From Shinella sp032095155 (GTDB taxonomy: Bacteria > Pseudomonadota > Alphaproteobacteria > Rhizobiales > Rhizobiaceae), in assembly GCF_049199905.1 (NCBI RefSeq), contig NZ_JBLZPK010000003.1, forward strand, positions 1 through 64,000: DNA of 64,000 nt, written 5' to 3'. Below, one piece after another: positions 35,896 through 45,022 of this stretch; the first letter of the stretch is position 1; each line of letters starts with the position of its first letter. The notes under the pieces were generated by a model that was not told the DNA's origin, made no database searches, and worked only from the letters and a program-made list of their open reading frames with translations. A program made the translations under genes and the position numbers.

Positions 35896-37491
35896 ATGGC
35901 ACCTCGCGTACTCGTATCCGACGAACTGTCGGAAACCGCCGTCCAGATTTTCCGCGATCGCGGCGTCGAAGTCGATTTCCAGCCGAAGCTCGGCAAGGAC
36001 AAGGAAAAGCTCGCCGAGATCATCGGCAATTATGACGGCCTCGCCATCCGCTCCGCCACCAAGGCGACGGAAAAGCTGATCGCGGCTGCGACCAATCTCA
36101 AGGTCATCGGCCGCGCCGGCATCGGCGTCGACAATGTCGATATCCCGGCCGCCTCGCGCCGCGGCATCATCGTCATGAACACGCCCTTCGGCAATTCGAT
36201 CACCACCGCCGAACACGCCATCGCGCTGATGTTCGCCGTCGCCCGCCAGCTGCCCGCCGCCGACACCTCCACGCAGGCCGGCAAGTGGGAAAAGTCGAAG
36301 TTCATGGGCGTCGAGATCACCGGCAAGCTGCTCGGCGTCATCGGTGCCGGCAATATCGGTGGCATCGTCTGCAAGAAGGCCATCGGCCTTGGCATGCACG
36401 TTATCGCCTACGATCCTTTCCTGTCGGCCGAACGCGCCCAGGAAATGGGTGTGGAGAAGGTGGAGCTGGACGACCTGCTCGCCCGCGCCGACTTCATCAC
36501 GCTGCATGTGCCGATGACCGACAAGACCCGCGGCATCCTGAACAAGGAAGCGCTGGCCAAGACCAAGAAGGGCGTTCGCATCATCAATTGCGCCCGCGGC
36601 GGCCTAGTCGATGAGGCGGCGCTTGCCGAAGCCATCAAGTCCGGCCATGTCGCCGGTGCCGGTTTCGACGTGTTCGAAGTCGAGCCTGCGACCGAAAGCC
36701 CGCTCTTCGGCCTGGAAAACGTCGTCTGCACGCCGCATCTCGGCGCCTCGACCACGGAAGCGCAGGAGAATGTCGCCCTGCAGGTCGCCGAGCAGATGTC
36801 GGATTACCTCGTCAAGGGGGCCGTCTCCAACGCCATCAATATGCCGTCGATCACCGCCGAGGAAGCACCGATCCTGAAGCCCTTCATCCGCCTTGCGGAC
36901 GTGCTCGGCGCCTTCGTCGGCCAGGTCACGGAAAGCGCCATCAAGGAAATCGAGATCCTCTACGATGGTGCGACCGCCTCGATGAACACCAAGGCGCTGA
37001 CCAGTGCCGTTCTCGCCGGCCTCATCCGCTCGCAGGTCGCCGACGTCAACATGGTCTCGGCCCCGGTCATGATCAAGGAAAAGGGCGTCATCCTCTCGGA
37101 AGTGAAGCGTGACAAGTCGGGCGTCTTCGACGGCTACATCCGCCTGACCGTCAAGACGGAGAACCAGACGCGCTCGATCGCCGGCACTGTGTTCTCCGAC
37201 GGCAAGCCGCGCTTCATCCAGATCAAGGGCATCAACCTCGATGCCGACGTGGGCAACCACATGGTCTACATCACCAACACCGACGTTCCCGGCATGATCG
37301 GCTTCATCGGCACGACGCTCGGCGAGGCCGGCGTGAACATCGCCAACTTCCAGCTCGGCCGCGACAAGCAGGGCGGTGACGCCATCGCGCTGCTCTATGT
37401 CGATGCCGCTGTGTCCGAGGACGTGCTGAACAAGCTGCGCGCCAACCCGGCGATCCGCCAGATCAAGCCGCTGGTCTTCAACGTCGACTGA
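35896..37491 (+). CDS. serA: D-3-phosphoglycerate dehydrogenase
   Basis: This 531-aa NAD enzyme catalyses the first step of serine synthesis. It has the Rossmann loop GVIGAGNIGGIVCKKA, catalytic Arg (NCARGG), Glu (FEVEPAT) and His (TPHLGAST), then an intervening domain and a C-terminal ACT domain (VYITNTDVPGMIGFIGTTLG) that often binds serine for feedback inhibition. It is the long type 1 form. GAAGGAGG precedes the start. It ends the serC-serA operon. Confidence 0.96.
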   Translation: MAPRVLVSDELSETAVQIFRDRGVEVDFQPKLGKDKEKLAEIIGNYDGLAIRSATKATEKLIAAATNLKVIGRAGIGVDNVDIPAASRRGIIVMNTPFGNSITTAEHAIALMFAVARQLPAADTSTQAGKWEKSKFMGVEITGKLLGVIGAGNIGGIVCKKAIGLGMHVIAYDPFLSAERAQEMGVEKVELDDLLARADFITLHVPMTDKTRGILNKEALAKTKKGVRIINCARGGLVDEAALAEAIKSGHVAGAGFDVFEVEPATESPLFGLENVVCTPHLGASTTEAQENVALQVAEQMSDYLVKGAVSNAINMPSITAEEAPILKPFIRLADVLGAFVGQVTESAIKEIEILYDGATASMNTKALTSAVLAGLIRSQVADVNMVSAPVMIKEKGVILSEVKRDKSGVFDGYIRLTVKTENQTRSIAGTVFSDGKPRFIQIKGINLDADVGNHMVYITNTDVPGMIGFIGTTLGEAGVNIANFQLGRDKQGGDAIALLYVDAAVSEDVLNKLRANPAIRQIKPLVFNVD

Positions 37492-37554
37492 CCTTCGTCC
37501 CTCCCAAGACGAGACAGGAAGGCCCGCCGGTTCATCCGATGGGCCTTTCGCATG

Positions 37555-38448
37555 TCAGGCCTTCGTTTCCTTCGGGCGGCCCCATTCGGCAATCGCGATG
37601 CCGCCAAGCACGAGGAGGAGGGCGGCGAAGTGGAAGCCGTGGATGGTTTCGCCGATCAGCAGCACGGAGAGAAGCGTGCCGAATACCGGAATGGCATTGA
37701 TGAAGAGCCCGGCCCGGTTGGCGCCGATCATCTCGACGCCGCGCACATAAAGCACCTGCGAGAGCAGCGACGGGAAGATGCCGGCATAGAGCACGACCAT
37801 CCAGCCTGTCGTATCCGGGAAGATGGCGGCATCGCGCGACAGCTCCCAGAAAAACAGCGGAATGGCGCTGAGCAGCGCGCCGAAGGCGGGAGCGGCGATG
37901 AAGCTCTGCCAGTGCAGTGCCGGCTTCCAGCGCAGCGAGACCGTATAGGCGGCATAGACGATGCAGGCGAGCAGCATCAGCGCATCGCCGAAATTGAACT
38001 CCAGCTCCGCCAGTGCCGAGAATTCGCCATGAGCGGCTGTTACCAGCACGCCGACAAGCGTCACGGTGAAGCCCACCACCTGAGCAATCGAGGCCTGGAT
38101 GCGGAAGAGCAGGAAGTTGAAGACGAAGATCAGCATGGGAATGCCGGCCTGCTCGATGACGGCATTGATGGCGCTGGTATAGCCGAGCGCGGTGTAGAGC
38201 AGCGCGTTGAACGCGGTGAAGCCGAAGACGCCGTAGAGCAGGAGCTGGAGCCAGTGTTTGCGGATGACCGGCCAGTCGCGTTTCACCTGCGGCGTCATCA
38301 GCACGAGGATGATGGTGAGTGCCACGATCCAGCGGAAGGTCGTCAGCACCATGGGGCTGACATGGCCGACCGCAATCTTGCCCGCGACCGAGTTGGCGCC
38401 CCAGAAAAGCGAGGTCACACACAGGTAGAAATAGGCTCTCGTGTTCAA
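37555..38448 (-). CDS. EamA-family (DMT) inner-membrane exporter
   Basis: This 297-aa protein has ten hydrophobic helices in two EamA repeats (for example the opening YLCVTSLFWGANSVAGKIAV and the later ALMLLACIVYAAYTVSLRW). Such carriers export amino acids, purines or other metabolites, and the substrate is unknown. Its position between serA and purA hints at amino-acid or purine export but is weak evidence. It runs opposite to both neighbours. Confidence 0.85.
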   Translation of the reverse strand: MNTRAYFYLCVTSLFWGANSVAGKIAVGHVSPMVLTTFRWIVALTIILVLMTPQVKRDWPVIRKHWLQLLLYGVFGFTAFNALLYTALGYTSAINAVIEQAGIPMLIFVFNFLLFRIQASIAQVVGFTVTLVGVLVTAAHGEFSALAELEFNFGDALMLLACIVYAAYTVSLRWKPALHWQSFIAAPAFGALLSAIPLFFWELSRDAAIFPDTTGWMVVLYAGIFPSLLSQVLYVRGVEMIGANRAGLFINAIPVFGTLLSVLLIGETIHGFHFAALLLVLGGIAIAEWGRPKETKA

Positions 38449-38672
38449 GGCGACAGGATCCGGATGGAGAAAGAGGAGGGGCAGAGTGCGCCGGCGGGTG
38501 GCCCAGATAAGGTGAAAAAGCAGACAATGTCATTTAAAAAGCGGATGTGGGCCGTCATAACAGGGTCGCATTCCCAAAGACAACACAGTATAGATGCGCG
38601 GGTTTGTGTCAGGCGCACGCGTATGTGTGCGTAAACGGTAGCGCGTTCGCGCGCGAAAACGGGATAGGTGAA

Positions 38673-39968
38673 ATGGCAAGTGTCGTAGTTGTCGGTTCTC
38701 AATGGGGTGACGAAGGCAAGGGCAAGATTGTCGACTGGCTTTCGGAACGGGCCGAGGTGATCGTTCGCTACCAGGGCGGCCACAATGCCGGCCATACGCT
38801 TGTCATCAACGGCGTGAGCTACAAGCTCGCTCTGCTGCCGTCCGGCCTCGTGCGCGGCAAGCTCAGCGTCATCGGCAACGGCGTCGTCGTCGATCCGCAC
38901 CACTTCGTCGCGGAAGTCGAGAAGCTGCGCGCCCAGGGCGTCGCCGTCACGCCCGAAGTGCTGCGCATCGCGGACAATGCGCCGCTCATTCTCTCCCTGC
39001 ACCGCGACCTCGATGCGCTGCGTGAAGACGCGGCGTCGGCCACCGGCACCAAGATCGGCACGACCCGCCGCGGCATCGGCCCGGCCTATGAGGACAAGGT
39101 CGGCCGTCGCGCCATCCGAGTGATCGACCTCACCGAGCCCGAAACGCTGCGCCCGAAGATCGAGCGCCTGCTGACGCACCACAATGCGCTGCGTCGCGGC
39201 ATGGGCCTTGCCGAGATCTCCGTCGAGTCGATCGAAGAAGAGCTGACATCGGTTGCCAGCCACATCCTGCCCTATATCGACCGGGTCTGGGACCTGCTCG
39301 ACAAGCAGCGCCGCTCCGGCGCGCGCATTTTGTTCGAAGGTGCGCAGGGCGCGCTGCTCGACAACGACCACGGCACCTATCCCTTCGTGACCTCGTCCAA
39401 CACCGTCGCCGGCCAGGCCGCCGCCGGTTCGGGCCTCGGCCCGACGGCGATCAACTACGTGCTCGGCATCACCAAGGCCTATACGACCCGCGTCGGCGAA
39501 GGTCCGTTCCCCTGCGAGCTGAACGACGAGATCGGCAAACATCTGGCGACCGTCGGCCGTGAGGTCGGCGTCAACACCGGGCGTCCGCGCCGCTGCGGCT
39601 GGTTCGATGCCGTTCTGGTGCGCCAGACGGTCAAGACCAACGGCATCACCGGCATCGCGCTCACCAAGCTCGACGTTCTCGACGGCCTGGACGAACTGAA
39701 GATCTGCGTCGGCTACAAGCTCGACGGCAAGGAGATCGACTACCTGCCGGCCAGCCAGACCCAGCAGACCCGCGTCGAGCCTGTTTACATCACGCTCGAA
39801 GGCTGGAAGGAATCGACGGTCGGCGCGCGCAGCTGGGCGGACCTGCCGGCCCAGGCGATCAAATATGTCCGTCAGGTCGAAGAGCTGATCGGTGCGCCGG
39901 TCGCCCTCCTGTCGACCAGCCCGGAGCGGGACGACACCATACTTGTGACGGACCCGTTTGAGGACTAA
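38673..39968 (+). CDS. purA: adenylosuccinate synthetase
   Basis: This 431-aa GTP-dependent enzyme joins IMP and aspartate to adenylosuccinate in AMP synthesis. The P-loop-like GSQWGDEGKGKIVDW is at residues 7-21, with QGGHNAGHTLV, the IMP site TTRRGIGPAYEDK and the late TKLDVLDGLDELKI. I start at MASVVVVGSQ. The frame runs 42 codons further up over the shared promoter region with the EamA gene. Confidence 0.97.
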   Translation: MASVVVVGSQWGDEGKGKIVDWLSERAEVIVRYQGGHNAGHTLVINGVSYKLALLPSGLVRGKLSVIGNGVVVDPHHFVAEVEKLRAQGVAVTPEVLRIADNAPLILSLHRDLDALREDAASATGTKIGTTRRGIGPAYEDKVGRRAIRVIDLTEPETLRPKIERLLTHHNALRRGMGLAEISVESIEEELTSVASHILPYIDRVWDLLDKQRRSGARILFEGAQGALLDNDHGTYPFVTSSNTVAGQAAAGSGLGPTAINYVLGITKAYTTRVGEGPFPCELNDEIGKHLATVGREVGVNTGRPRRCGWFDAVLVRQTVKTNGITGIALTKLDVLDGLDELKICVGYKLDGKEIDYLPASQTQQTRVEPVYITLEGWKESTVGARSWADLPAQAIKYVRQVEELIGAPVALLSTSPERDDTILVTDPFED

Positions 39969-40037
39969 TCTCAAGCCTAACACCAGTTCCGTGCCGTATT
40001 CCAATGGGATAGCGCATGGACACCACGGAAAGTTCTG

Positions 40038-42323
40038 ATGGCGGATTTTGTAGCAGTCATTCGAAGGGCCGTTGATGGCCTCTCGGACAACAATGCCGAG
40101 ATGCGGCAGAAGGTTTACGAGAAGGCCCGCGGCGCCGTCCGCCGGCAACTCGAATCCATGAACCCGCGCCCTTCCGATGAGCTCGTGAAGCGCCAGCTCG
40201 ACAAGCTCGAGGCGGCGATCGGCGATGTCGAAGGCGAGCACGCCGAGGCGCTGCCCGCCGACGATCCTGCGCCGGAAATCGTCCAGGAGCCTGTTGTCGA
40301 GGCTGCAGAGCCGGAACCCGTGGAAACGGTGGTGGCAGAACCCGCCGCCGTCGAGGAGCCGGAAGATCAGCCCGTCGAGGCCGAGCCTGCCACCGAGGTC
40401 GTGGAAGAGCCGGCCGCGCAGACGGCTGACAACGCCGAGCAGCCCGCAGAAGAAAACAGGGTTGAAGAGCCGCCGGTTGAAGAGCCGCCGGTTGAAGAAC
40501 CGGTGGCTGAAGCCGTTGTCGTACAGGAACAGGTTCCCGAGCCCGAGCCCGAGCCCGAGCCTGAACAGGAACCGGAACCGGTCGCGGAGACCGTGGCGGA
40601 AGAGCCTGTCGTCGCAGAGCCCGAACAGAAGCCGGCCGTCGCAGAGGCGCGCGTCGAGCCGTCCTGGCAGGTCGAGGCCGAGCCGGCGGACGACTACGTT
40701 CCCTCCTGGCAGGAGCCGGAACGGCAGGACGAGGCGCAGTCCGTCGAGACTGCCGCCGTCGTCGAGCCGGTCGCAGAAACCTATCACGTCCACGACGAGC
40801 AGGTGCCGGATTCAGCACCCGTCGCGGACGCCCGCATGCCCGCCGCCGAAGCACAGTGGGACTGGAGCGATATCGCCCCGGTCACGACGCCTGCCGACAA
40901 GCGTGAACCGGCTGCTGCCGCCGGTACCGATCCGATGGCTTGGGAATGGCCGGAAGAGAAGGCGGCACAAGCCGAAGAGCCCAAGCAGGCGCAGCCCGCG
41001 CAGAAGAGCGAATGGGGCGATCTCGACGATCTCATCGGCTTCACTCCGGCGGCCGGGGCTGCCGCTGCTTCCACCTCGATGGAGCAGGCCGGTCTTGCCG
41101 ATGCCACGACCAAGACGCCTGCCGTCGAAACGCGTACGCCGCAGCGGTCCTTCCGGGCCGAGCCGCGCAAGTCGCGGATCAATTTCGGCGCCATTGCCGC
41201 GCTGATCGGCGTTCTCGCTGTCGCTGGCGGCGCGGGTGCCGGCTATTGGTTTAACCGCGATGCGGTGAACGGCTGGGTCAACGAGCGCGTCGCGTCCCTG
41301 ACGGCGTCTTCGCCCGCTACTAAGGAAACATCCACGGCTGAGACTGCTGAGGGTGGCCGCAACCTGCCGGCCTCCACGACGACCAACGACACGACCTCGG
41401 CGGACACGCAGACCGACGGTGCTGTGACGAAGCCGGCGACCGAAGTCGCCTCGGCCGATCAGAGCAGCGGCAAGTTCACCCAGCGTCTACTGACGGACGG
41501 TACTGAGGTCGACGAAGGTCCGGCAGCGGCGCCCGAAGGGGTTTCGACCGAAGAGGGCAAGTCCGTCGCGGCCCAGACGCCGGAAACGGCGGAGGCGACC
41601 ACCGAAACCGGCGCCGGAACGACTGCCGCGGGCACGACGGATGGCGCGACGCCGGCCACCGGCACGGATGGCACGGGGCAGACGCCCGTGACGCCCACCG
41701 ATACCGGCACGGCGACGACCACCGACACGCAGACGCCTGTCGCCACCGGCGAACAGCCGGCCGCCATCGGCGTCGCGCAGAAGATGTTCCTCTATGAGGA
41801 GCGTCTCGGCCAGACCGCGCCGACGGCGATCGAAGGCACCGTCGCATGGTCGAGCGCCGAGGAATCGCCCGGTGGCGATGCCAAGCCGGAGCCGGTCGTG
41901 CGCGCCCAGGTCAACGTTCCGTCCAAGGGCCTGACCGCGCTCATCACCTTCCGCCGCAACGCCGACAAGTCCCTGCCGGCGAGCCATATCGTCGAACTGG
42001 TCTTTTCGCTACCGGAAAACTTCGAGGGCGGCGGCATCGAAAGCGTGCAGCGCGTGGCGATGAAGCGGACCGAACAGGACCGCGGCGATGCGCTGATCGC
42101 GGTGCCGGCGAAGATCACCGACGACTTCCACATGATCGCGCTCAACGACTTCCCCGAGGCGATCGCCAAGAATACCGAACTGCTGCGCACCCGCAGCTGG
42201 ATCGACATTCCGATCACCTACCGCAACGGCCGCCGCGCGCTAATCACCCTCGACAAGGGCACCGCCGGCACCGAAGCCTTCGACAAGGTGATGAAGGCCT
42301 GGTCGACGGCCGGCACGCAGTAA
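40038..42323 (+). CDS. large acidic single-pass membrane protein of unknown function
   Basis: This 761-aa protein has a short conserved N-terminus (MADFVAVIRRAVDGLSDNNA, helical, about 75 residues), a very acidic Glu/Pro/Val/Ala-rich segment (about 80-370) with short tandem repeats such as VEEPPVEEPPVEEP, one membrane helix (about 375-400, IAALIGVLAVAGGAGAGY), a Thr/Ala-rich linker, and a C-terminal periplasmic domain (residues 575-761, FLYEERLGQTAPTAIEGTVAW onward). This layout suggests a cytoplasmic helical domain tied to a periplasmic beta-rich domain. Similar proteins stand between purA and rpoH in other rhizobia. Function unknown. Confidence 0.8.
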   Translation: MADFVAVIRRAVDGLSDNNAEMRQKVYEKARGAVRRQLESMNPRPSDELVKRQLDKLEAAIGDVEGEHAEALPADDPAPEIVQEPVVEAAEPEPVETVVAEPAAVEEPEDQPVEAEPATEVVEEPAAQTADNAEQPAEENRVEEPPVEEPPVEEPVAEAVVVQEQVPEPEPEPEPEQEPEPVAETVAEEPVVAEPEQKPAVAEARVEPSWQVEAEPADDYVPSWQEPERQDEAQSVETAAVVEPVAETYHVHDEQVPDSAPVADARMPAAEAQWDWSDIAPVTTPADKREPAAAAGTDPMAWEWPEEKAAQAEEPKQAQPAQKSEWGDLDDLIGFTPAAGAAAASTSMEQAGLADATTKTPAVETRTPQRSFRAEPRKSRINFGAIAALIGVLAVAGGAGAGYWFNRDAVNGWVNERVASLTASSPATKETSTAETAEGGRNLPASTTTNDTTSADTQTDGAVTKPATEVASADQSSGKFTQRLLTDGTEVDEGPAAAPEGVSTEEGKSVAAQTPETAEATTETGAGTTAAGTTDGATPATGTDGTGQTPVTPTDTGTATTTDTQTPVATGEQPAAIGVAQKMFLYEERLGQTAPTAIEGTVAWSSAEESPGGDAKPEPVVRAQVNVPSKGLTALITFRRNADKSLPASHIVELVFSLPENFEGGGIESVQRVAMKRTEQDRGDALIAVPAKITDDFHMIALNDFPEAIAKNTELLRTRSWIDIPITYRNGRRALITLDKGTAGTEAFDKVMKAWSTAGTQ

Positions 42324-42340
42324 GGGATAGAACGAAACGC

Positions 42341-42374
42341 GAAAAAGGCCCGGCAGCGATGCCGGGCCTTTTCC
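42341..42374. terminator. bidirectional terminator between the acidic protein gene and rpoH
   Basis: A perfect stem AAGGCCCGGC / GCCGGGCCTT with U runs on both sides lies between convergent genes. Confidence 0.9.
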
Positions 42375-42396
42375 GTTTTCAGTCCTTTGCAGACAC

Positions 42397-43302
42397 TTAT
42401 GCGTCTTCGATGACGCGGACCGCGCGGGCCTGTTCGGCCGCGAATTTCTGCACGGCTTCCTGGACTTTCTCGAAGGCGCGGACCTCGATCTGGCGGACGC
42501 GCTCGCGGCTGATGTCGAACTCGGAGGAGAGTTCTTCCAGCGTAACCGGATCCTCGGCGAGGCGGCGGGCCTCGAAGATGCGGCGTTCGCGGTCGTTCAG
42601 CACGCCCATGGCGCGGGCCAGCATGGCGCGGCGCGTGTCGAGCTCGTCCTGCTCGATCAGCATCTGCTCCTGGCTGTCATGGTCGTCGACGAGCCAATCC
42701 TGCCACTGGCCGGATTCGCCTTCGCCGGCCTTGATCGGCGCGTTCAGCGAGGCGTCGCCGGAGAGGCGGCGGTTCATCGAGACGACTTCGTCCTCGGAGA
42801 CCTTGAGCTTGGTCGCGATTTCCTTGACCTGGTCGGGCTTGAGGTCGCCGTCGTCGATCGCTTGGATCTTGCTTTTCATGCGGCGCAGGTTGAAGAACAG
42901 GCGCTTCTGGTTGGCGGTCGTGCCCATCTTCACCAGCGACCACGAGCGCAGGATATATTCCTGGATCGAGGCCTTGATCCACCACATGGCATAGGTCGCA
43001 AGGCGGAAGCCGCGTTCCGGGTCGAACTTCTTGACGGCCTGCATCAGGCCGACATTGCCCTCGGAGACGACTTCGCCGATCGGCAGGCCGTAGCCGCGAT
43101 AGCCCATGGCGATCTTCGCCACGAGGCGCAGATGGCTGGTGACGAGTTCGTGGGCGGCGGTGCGGTCGCCGTGCTCCTGGTAACGCTTGGCGAGCATGTA
43201 TTCCTGCTGCGGCTCAAGCATTGGAAATTTGCGGATTTCATCGAGATAGCGGTTGAGACCACCTTCTCCGGCCGTAATCGACGGCAGCGTATTGCGGGCC
43301 AT
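42397..43302 (-). CDS. rpoH: RNA polymerase heat-shock sigma factor RpoH
   Basis: This 301-aa sigma70-family factor has region 2 (EGNVGLMQAVKKFDPERGFR, then LATYAMWWIKASIQEYIL), the RpoH box (QKRLFFNLRRMK) and region 4 helix-turn-helix (TLEELSSEFDISRERVRQIE). The RpoH box is diagnostic of sigma32. Rhizobia usually have two paralogues. By its position next to rluD and the purA-side neighbour this corresponds to RpoH1 in Sinorhizobium, an inference from gene order. A sigma32-like promoter (43426-43454) suggests autoregulation. Confidence 0.95.
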   Translation of the reverse strand: MARNTLPSITAGEGGLNRYLDEIRKFPMLEPQQEYMLAKRYQEHGDRTAAHELVTSHLRLVAKIAMGYRGYGLPIGEVVSEGNVGLMQAVKKFDPERGFRLATYAMWWIKASIQEYILRSWSLVKMGTTANQKRLFFNLRRMKSKIQAIDDGDLKPDQVKEIATKLKVSEDEVVSMNRRLSGDASLNAPIKAGEGESGQWQDWLVDDHDSQEQMLIEQDELDTRRAMLARAMGVLNDRERRIFEARRLAEDPVTLEELSSEFDISRERVRQIEVRAFEKVQEAVQKFAAEQARAVRVIEDA

Positions 43303-43425
43303 TCAGCACCCCTTTCTGATTAGGCTTCCAGTTCGGCAAGCCTTGGTACGGAGCTTGATCCTGAAAACCGGATCCCCGTCAGCAACCACGCTCCCCGTGG
43401 GGCATGGCAGCCCCACTGATCCTAC

Positions 43426-43454
43426 AGATAGGTGTGGCGAAACAATGTTTCAAG
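43426..43454 (-). promoter_or_regulatory. RpoH-like promoter upstream of rpoH
   Basis: On the minus strand CTTGAA (43454-43449) and CCTATCT (43432-43426) are separated by 16 bp, predicting a start about 116 nt before the rpoH ATG. It fits the rhizobial sigma32 pattern. Confidence 0.5.
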
Positions 43455-43541
43455 GCGCCGCAAGCTTCACGGGTGCGTGAAGGCGGGAGGGCGAAACGGA
43501 TTTTGCAACACTCTGCTAAAGTGGGGACGGATGCCGGCAAA

Positions 43542-44585
43542 TCAAGGGTCGGCGGGCTCATCGATGGAGCGGAAGGCTTCGATCAGCTTTTCCATGTCCT
43601 TGGCCGGAGGGCTTTCGAAACGCATGGTCTTCCCGGTCGAGGGATGCTCGAACTGCAAGAGGAAGGCGTGCAGCGCCTGCCTGCGGAACTTGTCGACGAC
43701 CCTCTTCGGACCCTCGGGAAGGCGGTTGGCCTTGGTCTTGAAGGCGGCGCCATATTCGGGGTCGCCGACCAGCGGATGGCCGATATGGGCCATGTGCACG
43801 CGAATCTGGTGCGTGCGGCCGGTTTCGAGGTGGCATTCGACCAGCGAGGCGAGGCTGGTGCCGTCCTCGGTCTCGCCGTAGCGCTCGATCACCTCGTAAT
43901 GGGTAATGGCCTCGCGGGCGTCGTCAGCGTCCTCGCTCTTGACCGCGCGCTTGGTGCGGTCGTTGCCGCGGCCGAGCGGCGCGTCGATCGTGCCCTTGAT
44001 CTGGCGCGGGCGGCCCCAGACGATGGCCTGGTAGGCGCGCTCCAGCGGGCCGGTGCGGCCGTGGTCGGCGAACTGGTCGGAGAGGTGGCGGTGGGCGAGA
44101 TCGTTCTTGGCGACGACCATGACGCCGCTCGTCTCCTTGTCGAGCCGGTGCACGATGCCGGGGCGGCGCACGCCGCCGATGCCCGACAGGCTCTCGCCGC
44201 AATGGTAGATCAGCGCGTTGACGAGCGTGCCCGTCCAGTTGCCGACGGCGGGATGCACGACGAGGCCGGCGGGCTTCACCAGCACGATGACATCGTCATC
44301 CTCGTAGAGCACGTCGAGCGGGATATCCTCGCCCTTCGGCTCGGGATCGCGCGGGGCGGGCATGGTGAATTCGATGACGTCGCCGGGGCGCACCTTGCGC
44401 TTCGGTTCGTCGATGACCGTGCCGTTGACGATGGCAGCCCCTTCTTCGATCAGCGCCTTGATGCGGCTGCGCGAGAAATCGCCGGCGAGCGTGGCGGCAA
44501 GCCAGGCATCGATCCGCCCTTCGGCGTCTTCAGGCACCGTGAGGACTTTCATTGTGGCGTCGGCTTCTTTAAAGGGGTCGGTCAT
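43542..44585 (-). CDS. rluD: ribosomal large-subunit pseudouridine synthase (RluA/RluD family)
   Basis: This 347-aa enzyme isomerises uridines in 23S rRNA. It has an N-terminal S4 RNA-binding domain (GRIDAWLAATLAGDFSRSRI) and the catalytic RluA core with Asp in GIVHRLDKETSGVMVVAKN, then the HQIRVHMAHIGHPLVGD block. RluD modifies helix 69 in E. coli. Which uridines are used here cannot be read. It lies upstream of rpoH on the same strand and is divergent from the small membrane-protein gene. Confidence 0.92.
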   Translation of the reverse strand: MTDPFKEADATMKVLTVPEDAEGRIDAWLAATLAGDFSRSRIKALIEEGAAIVNGTVIDEPKRKVRPGDVIEFTMPAPRDPEPKGEDIPLDVLYEDDDVIVLVKPAGLVVHPAVGNWTGTLVNALIYHCGESLSGIGGVRRPGIVHRLDKETSGVMVVAKNDLAHRHLSDQFADHGRTGPLERAYQAIVWGRPRQIKGTIDAPLGRGNDRTKRAVKSEDADDAREAITHYEVIERYGETEDGTSLASLVECHLETGRTHQIRVHMAHIGHPLVGDPEYGAAFKTKANRLPEGPKRVVDKFRRQALHAFLLQFEHPSTGKTMRFESPPAKDMEKLIEAFRSIDEPADP

Positions 44586-44620
44586 CGTTCAATCTACTCA
44601 TTGCCGGAAGGGCGTTCGCC

Positions 44621-45016
44621 ATGTCCAATATCGAAAACGACGATCAGGAAGACAAGCCGCTCGATCCCGTGATGGAAAATGTGCGCCGCAAGATGATGCG
44701 TCTGCAACTCGTCTCGGGCGGCATCATGTTCCTGATGTTCCTGGCGGTGCTCGCGGCCATTGTCTATAAGATCAACACGCGGGAAAGCAAGCCGGACGCC
44801 GCCCTTTCCGCCGGATCGGGCGGGCTTGCCGTGCCGAGCGATGCGCCGGTCAAGGCCACGGCGACGCTGCCGGACGGTTTTGCGCTGTCCGCGGTGTCGA
44901 ATTCGGGCGGGCAGATCCTGTTCTACGGCGTGATGCCCGATGGCGCGCGCAAGGCGTTCGTCTTCGATATCGCCGCCGGCCGCACCGTCGCGGAAATCGA
45001 CATCAAGGGCAACTGA
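44621..45016 (+). CDS. single-pass membrane protein, DUF6476-like
   Basis: This 131-aa protein has an acidic N-terminus, one membrane helix (residues 28-50, LQLVSGGIMFLMFLAVLAAI) and a periplasmic beta-type domain (ATLPDGFALSAVSNSGGQIL). It resembles the small alphaproteobacterial DUF6476 family. It ends 6 bp before the methyltransferase gene and shares its transcript. Function unknown. Confidence 0.7.
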   Translation: MSNIENDDQEDKPLDPVMENVRRKMMRLQLVSGGIMFLMFLAVLAAIVYKINTRESKPDAALSAGSGGLAVPSDAPVKATATLPDGFALSAVSNSGGQILFYGVMPDGARKAFVFDIAAGRTVAEIDIKGN

Positions 45017-45022
45017 GCGGGA

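Noticed and set aside
40225..41205. 326-codon Ser/Arg-rich frame inside the acidic protein gene
   Set aside because: It is the shifted reading of a Glu/Pro-rich repeat region and has no support of its own.
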